A stretch of 64,000 nucleotides of DNA from Serratia quinivorans (GTDB lineage Bacteria; Pseudomonadota; Gammaproteobacteria; Enterobacterales; Enterobacteriaceae). The notes below the pieces were generated by a model. The model worked only from the letters and a program-made list of their open reading frames with translations, had not been told where the DNA came from and ran no database searches. Positions 51,723 through 63,709 of the stretch are shown here, piece after piece; position 1 is the stretch's first letter, and every line of letters begins with the position of its first letter. The position numbers were made by a program, and so were the translations under genes. The stretch lies in the NCBI RefSeq assembly GCF_946227985.1, contig NZ_CAMKGL010000011.1:95725-159724 (forward strand), given 5' to 3'.

Positions 51723-53231
51723 TTACTGGCCGCGCATTTGCTGGTACTGCTGTTTGATTTGTTCCGCCACCTGCAGCAGGCTGGCCTCAATTTTTGCCAG
51801 CCTGGCGGCAGGGGTAAACAGGCAGGGCTGATGCTGACTGAATAACCGACGCTGCTCTGCCAGGCGCTGAGCCAACAGGTCCATTTCGTCCAGCATTGCC
51901 TGCGGCGTGCCGCTGGTTTGCTTGCCGGGCTGGGCCAGTAAAGAGGGCTGGCGGCTGACGTCCAGTACCGTCAGATACAGTTGCTCGTCAACCTCCAGGT
52001 CAATCTGCTGAGCAAAGCCAATGCCGTTCAGCTTGGCGCGTACGTCGCCGCCTTTTTGCAGCCAGTTTTCCAGCGCGCTGTTTTCAATACTCAGATGGTT
52101 GACCTGAATATCATGCAGTTGCAGCGGTTTTTGCAGCAGCAGGGTCAGGCTGCCGGTACCGAGCGGCGTTGCCAGGGCAAACTGGGGCTTTCTGCTGAAC
52201 ATGCCGCCCTTTTTTACCAATGTAATAGCGTGACTGTCGCTCTGCTGTTGTTGATGCTGTAGCCAGCGGGTATGGATTTGTTGCAGTTGGATCAGCAAGG
52301 TTTGCTGTTGATAGGCCGACTCGTTCAGCAACTGCTCAACTTGCTGTTGCAGTAGTTTCAGCGAGCTGAGGTCGTGCCACAGGCAGTCTTTCAGCAGCAG
52401 CAGATCGATTGGGGCCACGGCGTCGCGACCACTGAAGAAGGCACAGGCCTGCAACAGCCGCAGCGCTTTTTTCCAGCGACGGTCGGAAACGTACGGAGCA
52501 CTTTCCAGTGCATCCAGCCGCTGGCGCAGTTGGAATATCAGTTCAAAGCAATTTTCAGGCAGTTTGATTTTGTCGATCTGCGGTTGCCACTGGTGATATT
52601 CCTCGTCACTGATGCTCAGTGCTTCGGGCACCGGGTTTTCATTCTCGTTCTGGCGGCTGACCAGCAGTGAACGGAAATTCTGTTTGTCCTGCACTTTATC
52701 CAACCACAGGCGTATCAACATGCGGTCATACAAGGCTTCCAGACTGTTGTCGGCTTCCGGCAGTTCGTTGGAGGCGGTGACCAACAGCCGCAGTGGGATC
52801 GGTTCTTCGTTATTACCGTTACGGAAACGGCGTTCGTTAATCGCCGTCAGCAGGGTATTGAGGATCGCCGGACCGGCTTTCCAGATTTCGTCCAGAAAGA
52901 CGATTTCCGCCTCGGGCAGATAGCCGGCGGTCAGGCGCTGGTAGCGCCCTTCATCTTTTAAAGCCTGGATTGATAATGGGCCGAAGACTTCTTCCGGCGT
53001 TGAAAAGCGCGTCATTAGATATTCAAACGAGCGCGCGCTGCGAAAGGCGAATTTTAACCGACGGGCAATCAGGCTTTTGGCAATGCCCGGTGGGCCAAGC
53101 AGAAACACGCTTTCCCCGCTGAGCGCCGCCAGCAAACACAGGCGAATTGCTTCCTGCCGTTCATAAAGACCGCTCTCCAGCGCGCTGCTGAGGCGGGATA
53201 TCCGTTCTGCCAGAAGTGATGATGGCGCCAT
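51723..53231 (-). CDS. ravA: ATPase RavA (MoxR AAA+ family)
   Basis: RavA forms hexamers, binds the lysine decarboxylase LdcI in E. coli and acts with ViaA. The 502 residues show Walker A GPPGIAKS, Walker B EIVFLDEI, sensor 1 [11 protein letters not shown] and a discontinuous triple-helical plus LARA-like C-terminal part. The ATG at 53231 ([19 protein letters not shown]) aligns with the 498-residue E. coli protein; an extension to 53294 is not homologous. The ribosome-binding site is weak. Confidence 0.94.
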   Translation of the reverse strand: MAPSSLLAERISRLSSALESGLYERQEAIRLCLLAALSGESVFLLGPPGIAKSLIARRLKFAFRSARSFEYLMTRFSTPEEVFGPLSIQALKDEGRYQRLTAGYLPEAEIVFLDEIWKAGPAILNTLLTAINERRFRNGNNEEPIPLRLLVTASNELPEADNSLEALYDRMLIRLWLDKVQDKQNFRSLLVSRQNENENPVPEALSISDEEYHQWQPQIDKIKLPENCFELIFQLRQRLDALESAPYVSDRRWKKALRLLQACAFFSGRDAVAPIDLLLLKDCLWHDLSSLKLLQQQVEQLLNESAYQQQTLLIQLQQIHTRWLQHQQQQSDSHAITLVKKGGMFSRKPQFALATPLGTGSLTLLLQKPLQLHDIQVNHLSIENSALENWLQKGGDVRAKLNGIGFAQQIDLEVDEQLYLTVLDVSRQPSLLAQPGKQTSGTPQAMLDEMDLLAQRLAEQRRLFSQHQPCLFTPAARLAKIEASLLQVAEQIKQQYQQMRGQ

Positions 53232-53514
53232 ATTATTATCGTGTTGTCCGAGAGTTAGCCAATCTTGGTGGATAATCCGATGATAAACCACCATTATTTT
53301 TAATGGTATAGCTTGTTGATTAGTAAAATCTTTCTATTATCAAAAGGGTGGCTGGTTCACATTTTGTTTATTTTTAAGGTCTGATATAAGGATAGGCAAG
53401 CAGTATAAATCGTGCATACTGTGCGCCTTTTAGTGGGCGTAACGGATCTTAGAGCCCGTATCTCTGGCTGATGCGGATGCATCGCTAACGGATGTTCTAA
53501 TAAAGAAACGAATT

Positions 53515-55383
53515 ATGAGCACAGAGCATAAACAGTCCTTATCGGCGGTAACCCTGGCGGCAATTGGGGTGGTTTACGGTGATATCGGCACCAGCCCTCT
53601 CTATACTCTCCGAGAGTGTTTCTCCGGCCATTACGGCTTCGATGTTCGTCCAGACGTGGTTTTCGGTTTTCTTTCGCTGATCTTCTGGATGTTAATCATC
53701 ATTGTTTCCCTCAAGTACCTCACCTACGTCATGCGGGCGGACAACGCCGGTGAAGGGGGGATACTGACGCTGATGTCGCTGGCCGGGCGCCATACTTCGG
53801 CGCGGACAACGTCCATATTGGTGATCCTGGGTCTGATTGGCGGCAGCTTCTTCTATGGCGAGGTGGTGATCACCCCGGCGATATCGGTGATGTCGGCGAT
53901 AGAGGGTTTGGAAATTGCCGCGCCGTCGCTTGATGGCTATATAGTCCCGCTGTCGATTCTGGTATTGACCCTGTTGTTCGCCATCCAAAAGCACGGCACC
54001 GGCAGCGTCGGCAAGCTGTTTGCGCCGGTCATGCTGCTGTGGTTTATCGTTCTGGCGGTGCTGGGGGCTCGTAGCATCATGGCCAACCCGGAGGTGCTGC
54101 AGGCGCTAAACCCGAAATGGGCGCTGAACTTCTTTATCGAATATAAGAAGGTTTCGTTCTTTGCCCTGGGTGCGGTAGTGCTGTCGATCACCGGCGTTGA
54201 GGCGCTGTACGCCGACATGGGTCACTTTGGCAAATTCCCTATTCGCCTGGCCTGGTTCACCGTGGTGCTGCCTTCGCTGGTGCTGAATTATTTCGGCCAG
54301 GGTGCTTTGCTGCTGAAAAATCCTGAGGCAATAAAAAACCCGTTCTTCCTGCTGGCACCGGACTGGGCGCTGATCCCGCTGTTGATTCTGGCGACGCTGG
54401 CTACGGTTATCGCCTCACAGGCGGTGATCTCCGGCGTGTTCTCGCTGACCCGCCAGGCGGTGCGTCTGGGATATCTGTCACCGATGCGCATCATCCATAC
54501 TTCGGAGATGGAATCCGGTCAGATCTACATCCCGGTGATCAACTGGACGCTGTATATCGCGGTAGTGCTGGTGATTATTGGTTTCGAGCACTCCAGCAAC
54601 CTGGCGGCGGCATACGGTATTGCGGTGACCGGTACCATGGTATTGACCAGTATCCTGGTGACCTCGGTGGCGATCAAAAATTGGCACTGGAACCGCTTCT
54701 TCGCCGTTGGCATTCTGGTTGTCTTGCTGATTATCGATGTGCCGATGTTCTCCGCCAACGCCTTGAAGCTGTTCTCTGGCGGTTGGTTGCCATTATTGCT
54801 GGCACTGGTGATGTTCATCATCATGACCACCTGGAAAAGCGAGCGTTTCCGGCTGCTGCGCCGCATGCACGAACACGGTAATTCCCTCGAAGCAATGATC
54901 GCCTCGCTGGAAAAATCACCGCCGGTACGGGTGCCGGGGACGGCGGTCTTTATGTCGCGTGCCATCAATGTGATCCCTTTTGCGCTGCTGCATAACCTTA
55001 AACACAATAAGGTACTGCATGAGCGAGTGGTGCTGTTGACGCTGCGCACTGAAGATGCGCCTTACGTCCACAACGTGCGGCGGGTGACCATCGAACAACT
55101 TTCGCCGACCTTCTGGCGGGTGGTGGCCAGCTACGGCTGGCGTGAAACGCCGAACGTGGAGGAAGTGTTCCACCGCTGTGGGTTGGAAGGGCTGCCATGC
55201 CGGATGACGGAAACCTCATTCTTTATGTCGCATGAGTCGTTAATCCTGACCAAGCGGCCGTGGTACCTGTTCCTGCGCGGCAAGCTGTTTATCGCACTGA
55301 GCCGAAACGCGCTGCGTGCGCCGGACCAGTTTGAGATCCCACCCAATAGGGTGATCGAGCTGGGAACCCAGGTCGAGATTTAA
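53515..55383 (+). CDS. kup: Low-affinity potassium uptake protein Kup
   Basis: Kup (TrkD) is a K+:H+ symporter of the KUP/HAK/KT family, important at low pH and high osmolarity. It has 622 residues as in E. coli. About 12 membrane helices occupy residues 15-440 ([17 protein letters not shown] at the first), followed by a cytoplasmic domain to the C terminus. It is monocistronic, with a terminator 11 bases after the stop and a 283-base upstream gap whose promoter was not defined. Confidence 0.98.
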   Translation: MSTEHKQSLSAVTLAAIGVVYGDIGTSPLYTLRECFSGHYGFDVRPDVVFGFLSLIFWMLIIIVSLKYLTYVMRADNAGEGGILTLMSLAGRHTSARTTSILVILGLIGGSFFYGEVVITPAISVMSAIEGLEIAAPSLDGYIVPLSILVLTLLFAIQKHGTGSVGKLFAPVMLLWFIVLAVLGARSIMANPEVLQALNPKWALNFFIEYKKVSFFALGAVVLSITGVEALYADMGHFGKFPIRLAWFTVVLPSLVLNYFGQGALLLKNPEAIKNPFFLLAPDWALIPLLILATLATVIASQAVISGVFSLTRQAVRLGYLSPMRIIHTSEMESGQIYIPVINWTLYIAVVLVIIGFEHSSNLAAAYGIAVTGTMVLTSILVTSVAIKNWHWNRFFAVGILVVLLIIDVPMFSANALKLFSGGWLPLLLALVMFIIMTTWKSERFRLLRRMHEHGNSLEAMIASLEKSPPVRVPGTAVFMSRAINVIPFALLHNLKHNKVLHERVVLLTLRTEDAPYVHNVRRVTIEQLSPTFWRVVASYGWRETPNVEEVFHRCGLEGLPCRMTETSFFMSHESLILTKRPWYLFLRGKLFIALSRNALRAPDQFEIPPNRVIELGTQVEI

Positions 55384-55393
55384 CTTCCCCCTC

Positions 55394-55422
55394 AAGGGCT
55401 CAGCAACGGCTGGGCCCTTTCT
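55394..55422 (+). terminator. Terminator of kup
   Basis: AAGGGCTCAGC (55394-55404) pairs with GCTGGGCCCTT (55409-55419), one G-U wobble, loop AACG, followed by TTTCTG-like residues. Confidence 0.85.
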
Positions 55423-55425
55423 GTT

Positions 55426-55455
55426 TATGTTCTCGGTAACTATGTTCTCGGTAAC
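55426..55455 (+). repeat. Perfect 15-bp tandem duplication upstream of rbsD
   Basis: TATGTTCTCGGTAAC occurs twice head to tail (55426-55440, 55441-55455) between the kup terminator and the first RbsR operator. No known binding site was recognised in the unit. Confidence 0.9.
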
Positions 55456-55458
55456 ACC

Positions 55459-55474
55459 AGCGAAACGTTTCGAT
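55459..55474. promoter_or_regulatory. RbsR operator, upstream site
   Basis: AGCGAAACGTTTCGAT is a 16-bp palindrome with one terminal mismatch and the central CG step of LacI/PurR-family operators, matching the E. coli rbs operator as remembered. It lies 80 bp from a second copy. Confidence 0.85.
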
Positions 55475-55538
55475 AGCGATCACATTTCTGCACTGTCCCA
55501 GTTGCCTTCTGTTGGCGTTTTTTTAAACTCCAGATACA

Positions 55539-55554
55539 AGCGAAACGTTTCGCT
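55539..55554. promoter_or_regulatory. RbsR operator, downstream site
   Basis: AGCGAAACGTTTCGCT is a perfect palindrome ending 19 bases before the rbsD ATG and adjoining its GGAG ribosome-binding site. With the site at 55459 it could allow bipartite repression by RbsR. Confidence 0.9.
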
Positions 55555-55573
55555 GGTGGAGTGAGAAGAAAAA

Positions 55574-55993
55574 ATGAAAAAAGGCGTGCTGCTGAATGCT
55601 GATGTTTCTGCCGTGGTTTCCCGCCTCGGCCATACCGACCAGATCGCCATCTGTGATGCGGGGTTACCTATTCCGGCGGCAACGCAGCGTATCGATCTGG
55701 CGCTGACCCAGGGTGTGCCGACGTTTTTGCAGGTACTCGGGGTGGTGACACAGGAAATGCAGGTAGAGAGCGCCATTCTGGCGGAAGAGATAGTTAAACA
55801 AAATCCGCAGCTCCATCGTGCGTTGTTGGCTCAACTGACCGAACTTGGCCAACACCAGGGCAATACCATCAGCGTGAGCTATATCAGCCACAGTGCGTTC
55901 AAAGCGCAAACTGAACATAGCCGGGCAGTGATCCGCAGCGGGGAATGCTCGCCGTATGCGAATGTCATCCTCTGCGCCGGCGTAACTTTCTGA
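55574..55993 (+). CDS. rbsD: D-ribose pyranase
   Basis: RbsD interconverts pyranose and furanose forms of ribose so that RbsK can use it. The 139 residues match E. coli and carry the catalytic His20 region [17 protein letters not shown] and the C-terminal [19 protein letters not shown]. It is first in rbsDACBKR, seven bases before rbsA. Confidence 0.98.
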   Translation: MKKGVLLNADVSAVVSRLGHTDQIAICDAGLPIPAATQRIDLALTQGVPTFLQVLGVVTQEMQVESAILAEEIVKQNPQLHRALLAQLTELGQHQGNTISVSYISHSAFKAQTEHSRAVIRSGECSPYANVILCAGVTF

Positions 55994-56000
55994 GGCATTT

Positions 56001-57506
56001 ATGCAACCTTTACTGCAACTGAAAGGGATCGATAAAGCCTTTCCCGGCGTGAAGGCGCTTTCCGGCGCCGCACTCAGCGTTTATCCCGGTAAGGTGATGG
56101 CGCTGGTGGGAGAAAACGGTGCCGGGAAATCCACCATGATGAAAGTGCTGACCGGTATTTATAACAAAGACGCCGGCAGTCAGTATTTTCTCGGTAAAGA
56201 GGTGGCATTCAACGGGCCAAAGGATTCGCAAGAAGCGGGTATTGGCATTATCCATCAGGAACTGAACCTGATCCCACAGTTGACGATTGCGGAAAACATC
56301 TTCCTCGGGCGTGAGTTTGTTAACCGCATCGGCCGCATCGACTGGAAGCGCATGTATGCCGAAGCCGACAAACTGTTGGCGCGGTTGAACCTGAGTTACA
56401 GCAGCCACCGGCTGGTGGGCGAGCTGTCGATAGGCGATCAGCAGATGGTGGAAATCGCCAAGGTGCTGAGCTTCGAATCCAAAGTGATCATTATGGATGA
56501 ACCGACCGATGCGCTAACTGACACTGAAACCGCCTCTTTATTTAAAGTGATCAACGAGCTGAAGGCTGAAGGGCGCGGCATTGTTTATATTTCGCATCGG
56601 CTGAAAGAGATCTTTGAAATTTGCGACGACGTCACGGTGTTTCGTGACGGGCAGTTCATTGCCGAGCGTCCGGTCAGCGAGCTGCAGGAAGATTCGCTGA
56701 TAGAAATGATGGTTGGCCGCAAGCTGGAAGAACAGTACCCACGCCTGAATCTGCCGCGCGGCGAAAAGCGGCTGGAGGTCAACCAGGTTTCCGGCCCGGG
56801 TGTGGATGACGTCAGCTTTACCCTGTACCGCGGCGAAATACTAGGTGTGGCCGGGCTGATGGGCGCCGGGCGTACCGAACTGATGAAAATTCTCTACGGT
56901 GCCGCACCGCGCAAATCCGGTACCGTCAGCCTCGATGGCCGCCCGGTGGTTACCCATTCTCCGCAGGACGGTCTGGCGAACGGCATTGTGTATATCTCCG
57001 AGGACCGCAAGCGCGATGGCCTGGTGCTGGGGATGTCGGTGAAGGAAAACATGTCGCTGACGGCCCTGCGCTATTTCAGCCGTGCCGGTGGCAGCCTGAA
57101 ACAGGCAGAAGAACAACAGGCCGTGGGCGACTTTATCCGTTTGTTCAACATCAAGACGCCGTCGATGGAACAGCCGATTGGCCTGCTCTCCGGCGGTAAT
57201 CAACAGAAAGTGGCGATCGCCCGTGGTCTGATGACGCGGCCAAAGGTGCTGATCCTCGATGAGCCGACACGCGGTGTCGATGTCGGAGCCAAAAAAGAAA
57301 TCTATCAGTTAATCAACCAGTTCAAGCAGGAAGGGCTGAGCATCATTCTGGTGTCTTCGGAAATGCCGGAGGTGCTGGGCATGAGCGACCGCATCCTGGT
57401 GATGCACGAAGGACACCTCAGCGGTGAGTTCCCGATTGAACAGGCCACCCAGGAAGCGTTGATGGCTGCGGCCGTTGGCAAGCAATACGGCGTAAAGCAG
57501 GAGTAA
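56001..57506 (+). CDS. rbsA: Ribose ABC transporter ATP-binding protein
   Basis: RbsA energises ribose import and, as in other CUT2 transporters, contains two fused nucleotide-binding domains. It has 501 residues as in E. coli. The first half has Walker [13 protein letters not shown]; the second half begins near 245 with the degenerate P-loop [12 protein letters not shown] and the signature [15 protein letters not shown]. Walker B sequences [11 protein letters not shown] and [12 protein letters not shown] are intact. Confidence 0.98.
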   Translation: MQPLLQLKGIDKAFPGVKALSGAALSVYPGKVMALVGENGAGKSTMMKVLTGIYNKDAGSQYFLGKEVAFNGPKDSQEAGIGIIHQELNLIPQLTIAENIFLGREFVNRIGRIDWKRMYAEADKLLARLNLSYSSHRLVGELSIGDQQMVEIAKVLSFESKVIIMDEPTDALTDTETASLFKVINELKAEGRGIVYISHRLKEIFEICDDVTVFRDGQFIAERPVSELQEDSLIEMMVGRKLEEQYPRLNLPRGEKRLEVNQVSGPGVDDVSFTLYRGEILGVAGLMGAGRTELMKILYGAAPRKSGTVSLDGRPVVTHSPQDGLANGIVYISEDRKRDGLVLGMSVKENMSLTALRYFSRAGGSLKQAEEQQAVGDFIRLFNIKTPSMEQPIGLLSGGNQQKVAIARGLMTRPKVLILDEPTRGVDVGAKKEIYQLINQFKQEGLSIILVSSEMPEVLGMSDRILVMHEGHLSGEFPIEQATQEALMAAAVGKQYGVKQE

Positions 57507-57512
57507 TCAGAT

Positions 57513-58478
57513 ATGAGTTCCCAGAGTGCGGCAAAACGCTGGTTCAGTAAAGAGTGGCTGTTAGAGCAAAAATCACTGATTGCTCTGCTGGTGCTGATCG
57601 CCGTGGTCTCTTCAATGAGCCCGAATTTCTTCACTGTAAACAACCTGTTCAATATTCTGCAGCAAACCTCGGTGAACGCCATTATGGCGGTGGGGATGAC
57701 GCTGGTGATCCTCACTTCCGGCATCGATTTGTCGGTGGGATCGCTGCTGGCGCTGACCGGTGCGGTGGCGGCGTCGATCGTCGGTTTTGAAGTTAACGCG
57801 GTGGTGGCCGTGGCGGCGGCGCTGGCATTGGGAGCGGCAGTCGGCGCCTGTACCGGGGTGATCGTAGCCAAAGGCAAGGTGCAGGCGTTTATCGCTACTT
57901 TGGTGATGATGCTGCTATTGCGCGGTGTCACCATGGTGTACACCAACGGCAGCCCGGTGAATACCGGCTTTACCGACGTGGCCGATACCTTCGGCTGGTT
58001 TGGCATCGGCCGTCCGCTGGGCGTTCCTACCCCAATCTGGATCATGGCGATCGTGTTTATCGCCGCCTGGTACATGCTGCACCATACCCGTCTGGGCCGT
58101 TATATTTATGCCCTGGGCGGTAACGAAGCGGCGACCCGACTGTCCGGCATCAGCGTCGATAAAGTGAAGATTATCGTTTATTCGCTTTGTGGACTGTTGG
58201 CAGCACTGGCGGGGGTGATCGAAGTCGCGCGCCTGTCTTCCGCGCAGCCAACCGCCGGTACCGGCTATGAATTGGACGCCATTGCCGCAGTGGTGCTGGG
58301 TGGTACCAGCCTGGCCGGTGGCAAGGGCCGCATTGTTGGCACGTTGATCGGGGCGCTGATCCTTGGCTTCCTGAACAACGGCCTGAATTTACTGGGTGTT
58401 TCTTCGTACTACCAAATGATCGTGAAGGCAGTGGTGATACTGCTGGCGGTTCTGGTAGAGAACAAAAGCAACAAATAA
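57513..58478 (+). CDS. rbsC: Ribose ABC transporter permease
   Basis: RbsC is the inner-membrane channel of the ribose importer. The 321 residues are mostly hydrophobic with eight to ten segments and the CUT2 hallmark GIDLSVGSLLALTGA. An AGGAG lies eight bases before the ATG, within the spacer after rbsA. Confidence 0.98.
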   Translation: MSSQSAAKRWFSKEWLLEQKSLIALLVLIAVVSSMSPNFFTVNNLFNILQQTSVNAIMAVGMTLVILTSGIDLSVGSLLALTGAVAASIVGFEVNAVVAVAAALALGAAVGACTGVIVAKGKVQAFIATLVMMLLLRGVTMVYTNGSPVNTGFTDVADTFGWFGIGRPLGVPTPIWIMAIVFIAAWYMLHHTRLGRYIYALGGNEAATRLSGISVDKVKIIVYSLCGLLAALAGVIEVARLSSAQPTAGTGYELDAIAAVVLGGTSLAGGKGRIVGTLIGALILGFLNNGLNLLGVSSYYQMIVKAVVILLAVLVENKSNK

Positions 58479-58499
58479 CCTCCCCCTACAGGAATCACG

Positions 58500-59390
58500 A
58501 TGATGAAAATGAAAAAACTGGCAATTCTGGCTGCAGCCTTCGCGCTGAGCGCCACCCTGAGTGCTAACGCGCTGGCTAAAGACACCATCGCGCTGGTGGT
58601 TTCTACCCTGAATAACCCGTTCTTTGTCTCAATGAAAGAGGGCGCACAGCAGGAAGCCAATAAGCTGGGTTACAACCTGGTGGTGCTGGACTCGCAAAAT
58701 AACCCGGCGAAGGAACTGGCGAACGTACAGGATCTGATGGTGCAGGCACCCAAGTTGTTGCTGATTAACCCAACCGATTCCGATGCGGTCGGCAACGCCA
58801 TCAAGATGGCCAACCAGGCCAAGATCCCGGTCATCACCCTGGACCGTGTGGCGAGTAAAGGTGAAGTGATCAGCCATATCGCTTCGGATAACCGCGTCGG
58901 CGGTAAAATGGCCGGTGACTTTATCGCTAAAAAAGTGGGCGCAGACGCTAAAGTGATCCAGCTGGAAGGGATCGCCGGTACCTCCGCCGCTCGTGAACGT
59001 GGCGAAGGCTTTAAACAGTCGTTGGATCAGAACAAATTCAAACTGCTGGCCAGCCAGCCGGCAGACTTCGACCGTACCAAAGGCCTGAACGTGATGCAGA
59101 ACCTGCTGACTGCTCATCCGGACGTGCAGGCGGTGTTTGCCCAGAACGATGAAATGGCGCTGGGTGCACTGCGTGCGCTGCAAACCGCCGGTAAAACCGA
59201 CGTGGTCGTGGTAGGCTTCGACGGGACTGCTGACGGCGTGAAAGCGGTTGAAGGCGGAAAACTGGCAGCGACCGTGGCACAGCGCCCGGATCAGATCGGC
59301 GTAATCGGCGTAGAAACGGCGGATAAAGTGTTGAAAGGCGAAAAAGTGCCTGCCACTATCCCGGTTGATCTCAAGCTGGTCACCAAATAA
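58500..59390 (+). CDS. rbsB: Ribose-binding periplasmic protein
   Basis: RbsB captures ribose for import and presents it to the Trg chemoreceptor. The 296-residue precursor has a signal peptide ending ANALA before [16 protein letters not shown]. Ribose-contacting residues of the E. coli protein lie in [24 protein letters not shown] and NDEMALGAL, all recognisable. A second ATG one codon later is equally possible as the start. Confidence 0.98.
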   Translation: MMKMKKLAILAAAFALSATLSANALAKDTIALVVSTLNNPFFVSMKEGAQQEANKLGYNLVVLDSQNNPAKELANVQDLMVQAPKLLLINPTDSDAVGNAIKMANQAKIPVITLDRVASKGEVISHIASDNRVGGKMAGDFIAKKVGADAKVIQLEGIAGTSAARERGEGFKQSLDQNKFKLLASQPADFDRTKGLNVMQNLLTAHPDVQAVFAQNDEMALGALRALQTAGKTDVVVVGFDGTADGVKAVEGGKLAATVAQRPDQIGVIGVETADKVLKGEKVPATIPVDLKLVTK

Positions 59391-59457
59391 CACTCTGTAG
59401 CACCAGCGCCATCAAAACGGGGCGTTTATGATGGCGCGCAATTCAGGAATCAATGCG

Positions 59458-60384
59458 ATGGCAACAGGTAAGCTGGTGGTTTTGGGCAGTATCAATGCCG
59501 ACCATATCCTCAATATTGAGCAGTTTCCCCGTCCGGGTGAAACGGTGATCGGGAAGCAGTATAAAGTGGCGTTTGGCGGTAAAGGCGCCAACCAGGCGGT
59601 GGCGGCAGGGCGCAGCGGCGCGGATATCGCTTTTATCGCCTGCGTAGGCGCTGATGACATCGGCGAACGCATTCGTCAGCAACTGGCTACCGATCGCATT
59701 GATACCCAACCGATAGAGGCGATTACCGAAAACACGACCGGCGTAGCGCTGATTTTTGTTAATGCTGAAGGCGAGAACGTGATCGGCATTGATGCCGGGG
59801 CCAATGCGGCAGTGACTCCTGACTATCTGGCTCGCTATCAGCAAAAAGTGATCGATGCTGACGCGCTGCTGATGCAGCTCGAGTCGCCGCTGGAGACGGT
59901 TATCGCCGCCGCCGGCCTGGCGAAACAGCATCAGACTCAGGTGATCCTCAATCCTGCGCCGGCACGTGAACTGCCGGACGAATTATTGGCAATGATCGAT
60001 ATGATTACGCCAAACGAAACCGAAGCCCAGCGTCTGACCGGCATTGCGGTCAACAATGATGATGACGCCGAGCGTGCCGCGCAGGCTTTGCATGATAAAG
60101 GCATTGCCACGGTGATTATCACCCTCGGCAGTCGTGGCGTTTGGCTGAGTGAAAACGGCAAGGGTAAGCTGGTGCCTGGCTTCAAGGTTAAAGCAGTAGA
60201 CACCATCGCAGCCGGCGATACCTTCAACGGGGCACTGGTCACGGCGCTACTGGAAGGTAAGGTAATGGCAGATGCGGTACGATTTGCCCATGCGGCGGCG
60301 GCTATTGCGGTGACCCGTCCAGGCGCTCAACCTTCCGTACCCTGGCGCGAAGAGATCGACACCTTCTTGCTTCAGCAGGAGTAA
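59458..60384 (+). CDS. rbsK: Ribokinase
   Basis: RbsK phosphorylates D-ribose to ribose 5-phosphate. The PfkB-family signatures are [16 protein letters not shown] near residue 40 and [20 protein letters not shown] near residue 243, where the catalytic Asp lies in AAGDTF. The ATG at 59458 ([16 protein letters not shown]) with AGGAA upstream gives 308 residues; two upstream in-frame ATGs (59428) are not supported by homology. Confidence 0.97.
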   Translation: MATGKLVVLGSINADHILNIEQFPRPGETVIGKQYKVAFGGKGANQAVAAGRSGADIAFIACVGADDIGERIRQQLATDRIDTQPIEAITENTTGVALIFVNAEGENVIGIDAGANAAVTPDYLARYQQKVIDADALLMQLESPLETVIAAAGLAKQHQTQVILNPAPARELPDELLAMIDMITPNETEAQRLTGIAVNNDDDAERAAQALHDKGIATVIITLGSRGVWLSENGKGKLVPGFKVKAVDTIAAGDTFNGALVTALLEGKVMADAVRFAHAAAAIAVTRPGAQPSVPWREEIDTFLLQQE

Positions 60385-60389
60385 TTCCC

Positions 60390-61391
60390 TTGGCCACCAT
60401 GAAAGACGTTGCCCGCCTGGCGGGCGTTTCAACCTCGACGGTCTCGCACGTCATTAATAATAATCGCTTTGTTAGCGACAGCGTGCGAGCCAAAGTCATG
60501 GCGGCCGTTGAACAACTGAACTATGCGCCTTCTGCGCTGGCGCGCAGCCTCAAACTAAACCAGACGCGTACCATCGGTATGCTGGTTACCTCCAGCAATA
60601 ACCCGTTTTATGCCGAAGTCGTGCGTGGCGTTGAGCGCAGTTGCTATGAACGTGGCTACAGTTTGATCCTGTGCAATACCGAAGAAGATGCCGCACGCAT
60701 GAATCGCAACATGGAGACGCTGCTGCAAAAACGCGTCGATGGTTTGCTGTTAATGTGTACCGAAAATCATCGGCCATCGCAGGACGCGCTAAGTCGCTAT
60801 CCTTCGTTACCGATAGTCATGATGGATTGGGCGCCGTTCGAAGGGGCCAACGATATCATTCAGGATAACTCGCTGCTGGGCGGTGAGATGGCGACCGATC
60901 ACCTGATCGCCCGTGGGTATCGCAAGATTGCCTGCATCGCCGGCCCGCAGGATAAAACTACCGCCCGCCATCGGTTGGAGGGCTACCGTCGAGCCATGCA
61001 GCGCGCTGGGTTGGCAGTCTTGCCGGGGTACGAGGTGCACTGCGATTTTGAGTTTGAAGGCGGCGTGGATGCCATGAAGCAACTGCTGGCGCTGGCTGAA
61101 CCCCCGCATGCGGTATTCGCCGGTAACGATGCGGTAGCCGTAGGTGCCTATCAGGCGCTGTATCAGGCCGGATTGTCGGTACCGCAGGATATGGCGGTGA
61201 TGGGCTACGATGATATAGAGCTAGCCAAATATTTGGCCCCACCGTTAAGCACCATTCACCAACCGAAAGATTCACTGGGAGAATTGGCGATTGATACGCT
61301 GATTAACCGCCTGCAGAACCCGGAACGCGCAGCCCAGGTTCTGGTGTTGACCCCTGAGCTGGTTGAGCGAGCCTCGGTCGGTTACCGTTAG
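60390..61391 (+). CDS. rbsR: Ribose operon repressor RbsR (LacI family)
   Basis: RbsR represses rbsDACBKR until ribose binds. The 333 residues have an N-terminal LacI helix-turn-helix ([26 protein letters not shown]), the hinge [11 protein letters not shown] and a ribose-binding core like RbsB. The start is TTG at 60390 with AGGAG eight bases upstream; the homologous E. coli gene also starts with TTG. The stop overlaps that of convergent hsrA (TTAG). Confidence 0.97.
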   Translation: MATMKDVARLAGVSTSTVSHVINNNRFVSDSVRAKVMAAVEQLNYAPSALARSLKLNQTRTIGMLVTSSNNPFYAEVVRGVERSCYERGYSLILCNTEEDAARMNRNMETLLQKRVDGLLLMCTENHRPSQDALSRYPSLPIVMMDWAPFEGANDIIQDNSLLGGEMATDHLIARGYRKIACIAGPQDKTTARHRLEGYRRAMQRAGLAVLPGYEVHCDFEFEGGVDAMKQLLALAEPPHAVFAGNDAVAVGAYQALYQAGLSVPQDMAVMGYDDIELAKYLAPPLSTIHQPKDSLGELAIDTLINRLQNPERAAQVLVLTPELVERASVGYR

Positions 61392-62803
61392 CCTGCCGTT
61401 TTAACCGGTTTCTTCGGGTCCTGGCCGCTAATCAAGTTACGGCCGTCTTTTCTTCTCAGCAGCATAAACACAAACGCCGAGGCCACGGTGACAATCCCCA
61501 TGGTAATAAAAGTGTAGTGGAAGTGATCGACCATGGTACCCAGCGACATGGTTTGATAGAAACGTAATACCGCTGCGCTGATCGCCACCCCGAAGCTGAT
61601 GGAAAGCTGTTGAGTCACTGCCAGCACGCTGTTACCGGAGCTGGCATTGGCGTCATTCAAATCTGCCAGGCTGATGGTATTCATGGCGGTGAATTGCGTA
61701 GACATCGCCATCCCCAGCACGAACAACGGCAGGATCATCAGCCACAGCGGCATCCCCGGGCTTTGCAGCGCGAACTGGGCAATCAGCACGCCGATAATCA
61801 TGGTGATACCCACCAGGGTTTTACGATAGCCGAACCAGCGCAGCACCTGAGTGACGGTGGATTTCGCCATCAATGAGCCGACCGCAGTCGGCGCCATCAT
61901 GCAACCGGCAATGATCGCCGAGTAACCGAAACCCACCTGCAACATCAGTGGCATCAGGAAGGGGACACAGCCGGTTCCCAGGCGTGAGGCGACGTTACCG
62001 GCAATCCCTACCGAGAAGGTTCGGGTCTGGAACAGGTCCAGGCCAATCAGCGGTTGAGGGTGCCTGCGAGCATGGACGATATAGCCGAACAGCATCACTA
62101 CACCACTGAGTAAAATACCCAGCGAGATATAGCTGGCCAGTACCTGCTCGCCAAACAGCTCAAGCCCGGTGGAAACCAGTACCAGGCTCAGCCCAAACAG
62201 CATAAAGCCCATAAAGTCGAAGCGCCGTTTGGGGGTGGTAAAGTCCGGCATATATTTACGCGCATAGAAGATGCCGAGCAGGCCAATCGGGATATTGATA
62301 AGGAATATCCAGTGCCAGGTGGCGTAGGTCACCAGCCAACCGCCCAGCATCGGCCCCATGATTGGCCCAACCAGCCCTGGCATGGTCACGAAGTTCAGCA
62401 CCGGTAACAGTTCGCTGCGAGGATAGGCGCGCAGCAGAGCAAGACGCGCCACTGGCATCATCATCGCACCGCCGACACCCTGAATGACTCGTGAAGTTAC
62501 CAACAGGCTTAACGTCGGAGAAAGCGCACACAGCAGCGAACCGAGAGTAAACAGAGAAACGGCGATGATAAACACCCGGCGGGTACCGAAGCGATCCGCC
62601 AGCCAGCCGCTGACCGGGATCAGCATCGCTACCGTCAGGGTATAGCTGATAACCGCTGACTGCATGGCCAACGGCGAACGCTCAAGACTTTGAGCAATCG
62701 CCGGCAATGCCGTATTGAGGATGGTGGCATCCAGTGCCTGCATAAAGAACGCCATGGCGGCGATCCAGGGTAGCCCTGCCATACTGCGCGCGGATTTGGT
62801 CAT
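61388..62803 (-). CDS. hsrA: MFS transporter HsrA (DHA2 family)
   Basis: HsrA (YieO) is a 14-helix drug:H+ antiporter-type protein of unsettled substrate; in E. coli extra copies affect protein homocysteinylation-related phenotypes. The 471 residues begin [34 protein letters not shown], nearly identical to E. coli, and include the family motifs [13 protein letters not shown] and [15 protein letters not shown]. It is transcribed from the yieP side and converges on rbsR with overlapping stops. Confidence 0.95.
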   Translation of the reverse strand: MTKSARSMAGLPWIAAMAFFMQALDATILNTALPAIAQSLERSPLAMQSAVISYTLTVAMLIPVSGWLADRFGTRRVFIIAVSLFTLGSLLCALSPTLSLLVTSRVIQGVGGAMMMPVARLALLRAYPRSELLPVLNFVTMPGLVGPIMGPMLGGWLVTYATWHWIFLINIPIGLLGIFYARKYMPDFTTPKRRFDFMGFMLFGLSLVLVSTGLELFGEQVLASYISLGILLSGVVMLFGYIVHARRHPQPLIGLDLFQTRTFSVGIAGNVASRLGTGCVPFLMPLMLQVGFGYSAIIAGCMMAPTAVGSLMAKSTVTQVLRWFGYRKTLVGITMIIGVLIAQFALQSPGMPLWLMILPLFVLGMAMSTQFTAMNTISLADLNDANASSGNSVLAVTQQLSISFGVAISAAVLRFYQTMSLGTMVDHFHYTFITMGIVTVASAFVFMLLRRKDGRNLISGQDPKKPVKTAG

Positions 62804-62867
62804 TGTGAGTCCCGGTTAACTGTCGTCTTCGTCCCTTTCATCTTCTTCTATATATAAGTAGGGGGCG

Positions 62868-63557
62868 TTAGTCTTTCTCTCTGAGCAAAATCTGGCAGGC
62901 GGCTAATGCCTCCGCGCTGTCACCGGCGAGTATCGCATCGACGATGGCCTGATGGTGCTGGAGCTTAATCACTTCGTTGCCGGTGATGGCGCGGAAGTAA
63001 CTTTGATATACCGAACTGAACAGATTGGCAAATGAGGTCAGAAATGGGTTGCCGCTCGCTTCATAGATGAGCTGGTGGAATTGGGTATCCACCTGGATCC
63101 AGTGCTCTCGGTCGAACTGGATATGCAGAGCGCGCATTTCCGCCATCAATTCAGCCAGTCGTGCGGTTTGCTGATTGCTGGCATTGGCCGCCGCCAGTGA
63201 GCAGGCCTGAGGTTCCAGAGAAGTGCGCAATATAAGGAAGTGCTGCATGACCTGATCGAAGTTTTCCTTGGTCATCCACCAGGTCAGCAAATCCTGATCG
63301 AGAAAGTTCCACTGGCTTTGTGGCATCACCCGGGTCCCAATGCGTGGTCGGGGTAACAGCATACCTTTGGCTGCCAGCATCTTCACGGCTTCGCGTACCG
63401 CGGTACGGCTAACGCCGAACTGTTCGCCCAGCTCCATCTCCCCGGGCAGAATGCTGCCGGCCTGATAATCGCCAGCCAGAATTTGTTGGCCGAGTTTTTC
63501 TGCGAGTAGATAAGAAAGATTGCGCTGGGCGGCCTGTTGTTGAGCATTAAATTGCAT
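62868..63557 (-). CDS. yieP: GntR/FadR-family transcriptional regulator YieP
   Basis: YieP is a global GntR regulator. The 229 residues start MQFNAQQQAAQRNLSYLLAEK with AGGA eight bases upstream. The winged helix-turn-helix is PGEMELGEQFGVSRTAVREAVKMLAAKGMLLPRPRIGTRV, and the FCD ligand domain begins near residue 95 with conserved metal-type histidines. It precedes hsrA by 64 bases in the same direction and could regulate it. Confidence 0.95.
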   Translation of the reverse strand: MQFNAQQQAAQRNLSYLLAEKLGQQILAGDYQAGSILPGEMELGEQFGVSRTAVREAVKMLAAKGMLLPRPRIGTRVMPQSQWNFLDQDLLTWWMTKENFDQVMQHFLILRTSLEPQACSLAAANASNQQTARLAELMAEMRALHIQFDREHWIQVDTQFHQLIYEASGNPFLTSFANLFSSVYQSYFRAITGNEVIKLQHHQAIVDAILAGDSAEALAACQILLREKD

Positions 63558-63709
63558 GGCTGCGAGTCCTTACTGACATTGTTACTCTTATTTTACTCTA
63601 CGGATCGCCAGCTTTTGTGGCTCTTTACCGGAAAAAGTGACGAAAACGCTGACTTGTGCAGCGCTTTGTTGAAATAATCCGCGCTTGAAAAGTTTTTTGC
63701 ATTTAGGGG

